Assembly: GCF_000744225.1 (NCBI RefSeq)
Contig: NZ_JQLN01000005.1
Coordinates: forward strand, 2,441,001-2,505,000
Reading direction: 5' to 3'
Length of the DNA stretch: 64,000 bases
Origin: Kitasatospora mediocidica KCTC 9733
Lineage (GTDB): Bacteria > Actinomycetota > Actinomycetes > Streptomycetales > Streptomycetaceae
In this document: one piece after another, positions 59,864 to 64,000 of the stretch
How the letters are laid out: each line of letters begins with the position of its first letter
Numbering within the stretch: the first letter of the stretch is position 1
Notes under the pieces: generated by a model
The model's input: the letters and a program-made list of their open reading frames with translations, nothing else
Database searches by the model: none
Told to the model about the DNA's origin: nothing
Position numbers and translations under genes: made by a program

Positions 59864-60244
59864 ATGGCACGCCTCGCCGGCGTTGATCTCCCCCGCGAAA
59901 AGCGGATCGAGATCGCCCTCACGTACGTCTACGGCATCGGCCGTACCCGCGCCCAGCAGTCGCTGGCCGAGACTGGCGTGAACCCCGACATCCGCGTTCG
60001 CGACATCAGCGAGGAAGACCTCGTCAAGCTCGCGCAGTGGATCGACGCCAACTACACGGTCGAGGGTGACCTCCGCCGTGAGGTGGCCGCCGACATCCGC
60101 CGCAAGGTCGAGATCGGTTGCTACGAGGGCCTGCGTCACCGCCGTGGCCTGCCGGTCCGCGGTCAGCGCACCCACACCAACGCGCGTACCCGCAAGGGCC
60201 CGCGTCGCGCGATTGCCGGCAAGAAGAAGCCGGGCAAGAAGTAG
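59864..60244 (+). CDS. rpsM: 30S ribosomal protein S13
   Basis: S13 contacts the P-site tRNA and the 50S bridge. The 126-aa product begins MARLAGVDLPREKRIEIALT and has the signature YEGLRHRRGLPVRGQRTHTN. It is the first gene of the alpha block. Confidence 0.99.
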   Translation: MARLAGVDLPREKRIEIALTYVYGIGRTRAQQSLAETGVNPDIRVRDISEEDLVKLAQWIDANYTVEGDLRREVAADIRRKVEIGCYEGLRHRRGLPVRGQRTHTNARTRKGPRRAIAGKKKPGKK

Positions 60245-60317
60245 TCCGCCCCTCAACCGGACTTCCCTCCGGCCCGCGGGTTAGCGGACCGATCACCTCA
60301 GTAGGAGAAACAGACTT

Positions 60318-60725
60318 ATGCCCCCCAAGGGTCGTCAGGCTGCCGGCGCCAAGAAGGTGCGCCGCAAGGAGAAGAAGAACGTCGCTCATGGGCACGCCCA
60401 CATCAAGAGCACGTTCAACAACACCATCGTTTCGATCACGGACCCCGCGGGCAACGTGATCTCCTGGGCCTCCGCCGGCCACGTCGGCTTCAAGGGCTCG
60501 CGCAAGTCCACCCCGTTCGCCGCGCAGATGGCCGCCGAGGCCGCTGCCCGTCGCGCGCAGGAGCACGGCATGCGCAAGGTCGACGTCTTCGTGAAGGGTC
60601 CGGGCTCCGGCCGCGAGACCGCGATCCGTTCGCTCCAGGCCACCGGCCTGGAGGTGGGCTCGATCCAGGACGTCACCCCCACCCCGCACAACGGCTGCCG
60701 TCCGCCGAAGCGTCGCCGCGTCTGA
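60318..60725 (+). CDS. rpsK: 30S ribosomal protein S11
   Basis: S11 lies at the platform of the 30S subunit near the Shine-Dalgarno helix. The 135-aa product has HIKSTFNNTIVSITDPAGNV and TPTPHNGCRPPKRRRV at the end. It lies 73 bp after rpsM. Confidence 0.99.
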   Translation: MPPKGRQAAGAKKVRRKEKKNVAHGHAHIKSTFNNTIVSITDPAGNVISWASAGHVGFKGSRKSTPFAAQMAAEAAARRAQEHGMRKVDVFVKGPGSGRETAIRSLQATGLEVGSIQDVTPTPHNGCRPPKRRRV

Positions 60726-60758
60726 CGCAGCGCCTTCGGGTACTGGTGCTTTAAACCA

Positions 60759-60793
60759 CGTACGGGGTCTCGTTTCTTGCGGGACCCCGTACG
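60759..60793 (+). terminator. Hairpin between rpsK and rpoA
   Basis: CGTACGGGGTCTCG pairs with CGGGACCCCGTACG (one G-U) around a 7-base loop TTTCTTG. No U-run. It may attenuate rpoA relative to the ribosomal genes. Confidence 0.6.
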
Positions 60794-60848
60794 CTTGGTT
60801 CTGTTCGACGTCAAATAGTGGGCGTCGAGAACAACTGGAGGATCCAAA

Positions 60849-61871
60849 ATGCTGATCGCTCAGCGCCCCTCGCTGACCGAAGAGGTCGTCGACGAGTACC
60901 GCTCGCGGTTCGTGATCGAGCCGCTCGAGCCGGGCTTCGGCTACACCCTCGGCAACTCCCTGCGCCGCACGCTCCTCTCCTCGATCCCGGGTGCCGCTGT
61001 CACCAGCATCCGCGTCGACGGTGTCCTGCACGAGTTCACCACCGTGCCGGGCGTCAAGGAGGACGTCACCGACCTCATCCTCAACATCAAGCAGCTGGTC
61101 GTCTCCTCGGAGCACGACGAGCCGGTCGTGATGTACCTGCGCAAGCAGGGTCCGGGTGTCGTCACCGCCGCCGACATCGCGCCCCCGGCCGGTGTCGAGG
61201 TGCACAACCCCGAGCTGGTCCTCGCCACGCTCAACGGCAAGGGCAAGCTGGAGATGGAGCTGACCGTCGAGCGCGGTCGCGGCTACGTCTCCGCCGTCCA
61301 GAACAAGGCCTCCGGCCAGGAGATCGGCCGCATCCCGGTCGACTCGATCTACAGCCCCGTGCTGAAGGTCACCTACAAGGTCGAGGCCACCCGTGTCGAG
61401 CAGCGCACCGACTTCGACAAGCTGATCGTCGACGTCGAGACCAAGCCGGCCATGCGCCCGCGCGACGCCATGGCGTCGGCCGGTAAGACCCTGGTGGAGC
61501 TGTTCGGTCTCGCCCGCGAGCTGAACATCGACGCCGAGGGCATCGACATGGGCCCCTCGCCGACGGACGCCGCGCTGGCCGCCGATCTGGCCCTGCCGAT
61601 CGAGGAGCTCGAGCTCACCGTTCGGTCCTACAACTGCCTCAAGCGCGAGGGCATCCACACCGTGGGTGAGCTCGTGGCCCGCTCCGAGGCCGACCTGCTC
61701 GACATCCGCAACTTTGGTGCGAAGTCGATCGACGAGGTCAAGGCGAAGCTGGCCGGCATGGGCCTGGCGCTCAAGGACAGCCCGCCCGGATTCGACCCGA
61801 CCGCCGCCGCCGACGCCTTCGGCGCCGACGACCTGGACGACGCGGGTTACGCGGAGACCGAGCAGTACTGA
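60849..61871 (+). CDS. rpoA: DNA-directed RNA polymerase subunit alpha
   Basis: The alpha dimer nucleates RNA polymerase assembly; its C-terminal domain contacts DNA and activators. The 340-aa protein has the NTD MLIAQRPSLTEEVVDEYRSR, the dimer/assembly motif GFGYTLGNSLRRTLLSSIPG, and the CTD LTVRSYNCLKREGIHTVGEL, then SIDEVKAKLAGMGLALKD, ending in an acidic tail. The ATG has GGAGGATC ahead. Confidence 0.99.
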   Translation: MLIAQRPSLTEEVVDEYRSRFVIEPLEPGFGYTLGNSLRRTLLSSIPGAAVTSIRVDGVLHEFTTVPGVKEDVTDLILNIKQLVVSSEHDEPVVMYLRKQGPGVVTAADIAPPAGVEVHNPELVLATLNGKGKLEMELTVERGRGYVSAVQNKASGQEIGRIPVDSIYSPVLKVTYKVEATRVEQRTDFDKLIVDVETKPAMRPRDAMASAGKTLVELFGLARELNIDAEGIDMGPSPTDAALAADLALPIEELELTVRSYNCLKREGIHTVGELVARSEADLLDIRNFGAKSIDEVKAKLAGMGLALKDSPPGFDPTAAADAFGADDLDDAGYAETEQY

Positions 61872-61996
61872 GTTTGGTCCGGGACGGCTCCCACCGGAGC
61901 CGTCCCGGTTCATGAAGGAAAGTCGTCCGGGCAACAGTGCCCGGCCGCCCGTTCCGGTACCTGATACGGCCGGATTCGGAGATACAAGGAGCTACC

Positions 61997-62461
61997 ATGC
62001 CCCGTCCCACGAAGGGTGCCCGCCTCGGCGGTGGCCCGCACCACGAGCCGCTGCTGCTGGCCGGCCTGTGCCGCGAGCTGTTCACCCACGGCCGCATCAC
62101 CACGACCGAGGCCAAGGCCCGTCGGATGCGCCCGCTGGCCGAGCGCCTGATCACCAAGGCGAAGGTCGGTGACATCCACAACCGTCGTATCGTCCGCAAG
62201 ACGATCACCGACGTCTCCGTGCTGCACACCCTCTTCACCGAGATCGCGCCGCGCTACGAGAACCGCCCGGGTGGCTACACCCGTATCACCAAGATCGGTC
62301 CCCGTCGTGGCGACAACGCCCCGATGGCCGTGATCGAGCTGGTCGAGGCGCTGACCGTCGCGCAGACCGCCGTCGGCGAGGCCGAGGGCGCCACCAAGCG
62401 TGCCGCCAAGGACGCCGAGGTCGACGCCGCTGTTGAGACCACTGAGGTCGAGACCGCCTGA
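61997..62461 (+). CDS. rplQ: 50S ribosomal protein L17
   Basis: L17 lies near the exit tunnel. The 154-aa product has MPRPTKGARLGGGPHHEPLL, FTHGRITTTEAKARRMRPLA and an Ala/Glu/Thr C-terminal tail longer than in E. coli. ATG follows AAGGAG. It is the last gene of the alpha operon. Confidence 0.98.
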   Translation: MPRPTKGARLGGGPHHEPLLLAGLCRELFTHGRITTTEAKARRMRPLAERLITKAKVGDIHNRRIVRKTITDVSVLHTLFTEIAPRYENRPGGYTRITKIGPRRGDNAPMAVIELVEALTVAQTAVGEAEGATKRAAKDAEVDAAVETTEVETA

Positions 62462-62479
62462 ACACCCTGAGGTGTTGTG

Positions 62480-62515
62480 CGGGCCCGTTCTCCCAGCGAT
62501 GGGGGAGCGGGCCCG
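62480..62515 (+). terminator. Terminator after rplQ
   Basis: CGGGCCCG-tt-CTCCC pairs with GGGAG-CGGGCCCG across the loop, followed by TTCCTTTCT. It lies between rplQ and truA. Confidence 0.75.
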
Positions 62516-62540
62516 TTCCTTTCTACCGGGAGTAGTGGCA

Positions 62541-63440
62541 GTGCTGAAGGATTGCGAGCGGCCGGAGCGGCAGGACGGGCCGGCCGAGGGGACCGTGCGA
62601 ATCCGGCTGGATCTGGCGTACCACGGAGCCGAGTTCTCCGGGTGGGCCCGTCAGCCGGGGTACCGGACGGTGCAGGGCGAGATCGAGAGCGCGCTGCAGA
62701 TCGTCACGCGCTCCGCCGAGCCGTACGCCCTGACGGTGGCCGGTCGCACGGACGCCGGCGTGCACGCGCGCGGGCAGGTCGCGCACGTGGACCTGCCGGT
62801 CGAACTCTGGGCCCAGCACGGCGAGAAGCTGCTTCGCCGGCTGGCCGGGCGGCTGCCGGACGATGTCCGGATCCACCGGCTCTCCGAGGCGCCGGCCGGC
62901 TTCGACGCCCGCTTCGCCGCGATCTGGCGCCGCTACGCGTACCGGGTGGCCGACCACCAGGGCGGCGTGGACCCGCTGTTGCGCGGCCATGTGCTCTGGC
63001 ACGACCGCCCGTTGGACATCGACCTGATGAACGAGGCGGCCCGGCTGCTGCTCGGTGAGCACGACTTCGCCGCGTACTGCAAGAAGCGCGAGGGTGCCAC
63101 CACCATCCGGACCCTGCTGGATCTGTTCTGGGAGCGGGTCCCGGCGGACACGCACACGGCGGGGGTGGCGGGGCAGCTGGCGGTGGCCACCGTCCGGGCG
63201 GACGCCTTCTGCCACAACATGGTGCGGGCGCTGGTCGGTTCGATGCTGCTGGTGGGCGACGGGCGACGGCCGGTGGAGTTCCCCGGACAGGTGCTGGCCG
63301 GCCGGGTCCGGCACAGCGCCGTCAACGTCGTGCGGCCCTACGGGCTGACGCTGGAGGAGGTCGGCTATCCGGCCGACGACAAGCTCGCCGAGCGCAACCG
63401 TGAGGCCCGCCGGATGCGCACGTTGCCTGGCCAGGGGTAA
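62541..63440 (+). CDS. truA: tRNA pseudouridine synthase A
   Basis: TruA makes pseudouridine at positions 38-40 of tRNA anticodon arms. The 299-aa product has the domain start VRIRLDLAYHGAEFSGWARQ, the catalytic Asp in VAGRTDAGVHARGQVAHVDL, and FDARFAAIWRRYAYRV. The GTG at 62541 is chosen with GGGAG 8 bases ahead; a GTG six bases earlier and an internal GTG at 62596 are alternatives. It follows rplQ, a common arrangement. Confidence 0.95.
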   Translation: MLKDCERPERQDGPAEGTVRIRLDLAYHGAEFSGWARQPGYRTVQGEIESALQIVTRSAEPYALTVAGRTDAGVHARGQVAHVDLPVELWAQHGEKLLRRLAGRLPDDVRIHRLSEAPAGFDARFAAIWRRYAYRVADHQGGVDPLLRGHVLWHDRPLDIDLMNEAARLLLGEHDFAAYCKKREGATTIRTLLDLFWERVPADTHTAGVAGQLAVATVRADAFCHNMVRALVGSMLLVGDGRRPVEFPGQVLAGRVRHSAVNVVRPYGLTLEEVGYPADDKLAERNREARRMRTLPGQG

Positions 63441-63482
63441 TCCGTTTGGGCCGGGAGCCCTCGGCATAGCAAAATCGCCCTC

Positions 63483-64000
<518 letters not shown>

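Overview
The window is high-GC actinobacterial chromosome with very strong third-position GC, frequent GTG/TTG starts, N-terminally extended acidic NusG, zinc-type S14 and L36, and SD-less (probably leaderless) genes. Gene order (secE-nusG-rplKA, rplJL, rpoBC, rpsLG-fusA-tuf, the S10/spc/alpha cluster) and protein sequences fit Streptomycetaceae (Streptomyces or a close relative such as Kitasatospora). It is a core-genome region carrying most of the large housekeeping transcription/translation operons, with accessory genes filling the gaps between them.

Layout: 1-2070, minus-strand adenosine deaminase (cut by the window edge) and an AspC-type aminotransferase. 2306-2378, tRNA-Trp. 2530-5540, secE, nusG, rplK, rplA. 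5729-7562, two tandem paralogous lipoproteins. 7580-8990, promoter, long leader, rplJ and rplL. 8991-9825, an 830-bp gap with a terminator/attenuator, a LexA-type palindrome, a possible tiny ORF and a good rpoB promoter. 9826-17288, rpoB and rpoC. 17477-20149, DUF4097-type lipoprotein, DesK-type histidine kinase and LuxR-type response regulator. 20171-28983, an accessory block: helicase-associated-domain protein, sirtuin, cytochrome P450, two ADP-ribosylglycohydrolases, a vWA protein and a DUF2786 protein. 29144-29704, DUF1707/DUF4190 membrane protein. 29722-34402, the str operon (rpsL, rpsG, fusA, tuf). 34571-44948, dTDP-L-rhamnose genes (rfbC, rfbA / rfbB, rfbD) with glycosyltransferases, a flippase and two large polytopic membrane proteins (DUF2142 and AftA-like), which together look like a cell-surface glycopolymer locus. 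45547-62461, S10, spc and alpha operons with secY, adk, map, mscL, infA, rpmJ and rpoA. 62541-64000, truA and the start of an ABC-F ATPase.

The housekeeping genes are tightly packed, with 1-4 bp overlaps inside operons, and are separated by perfect GC-rich hairpins acting as terminators or attenuators. Several long untranslated leaders (rplJ, rpoB, rpsJ, rpsH) hold hairpins and are the likeliest sites of ribosomal-protein feedback control. The most unusual gene content is the NAD+/ADP-ribose themed block at 22.6-27.5 kb, where a sirtuin, a P450 and an ADP-ribosylglycohydrolase are translationally coupled and run tail-to-tail into a second coupled pair (ADP-ribosylglycohydrolase plus vWA protein). 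Function there is inferred from families and arrangement only.
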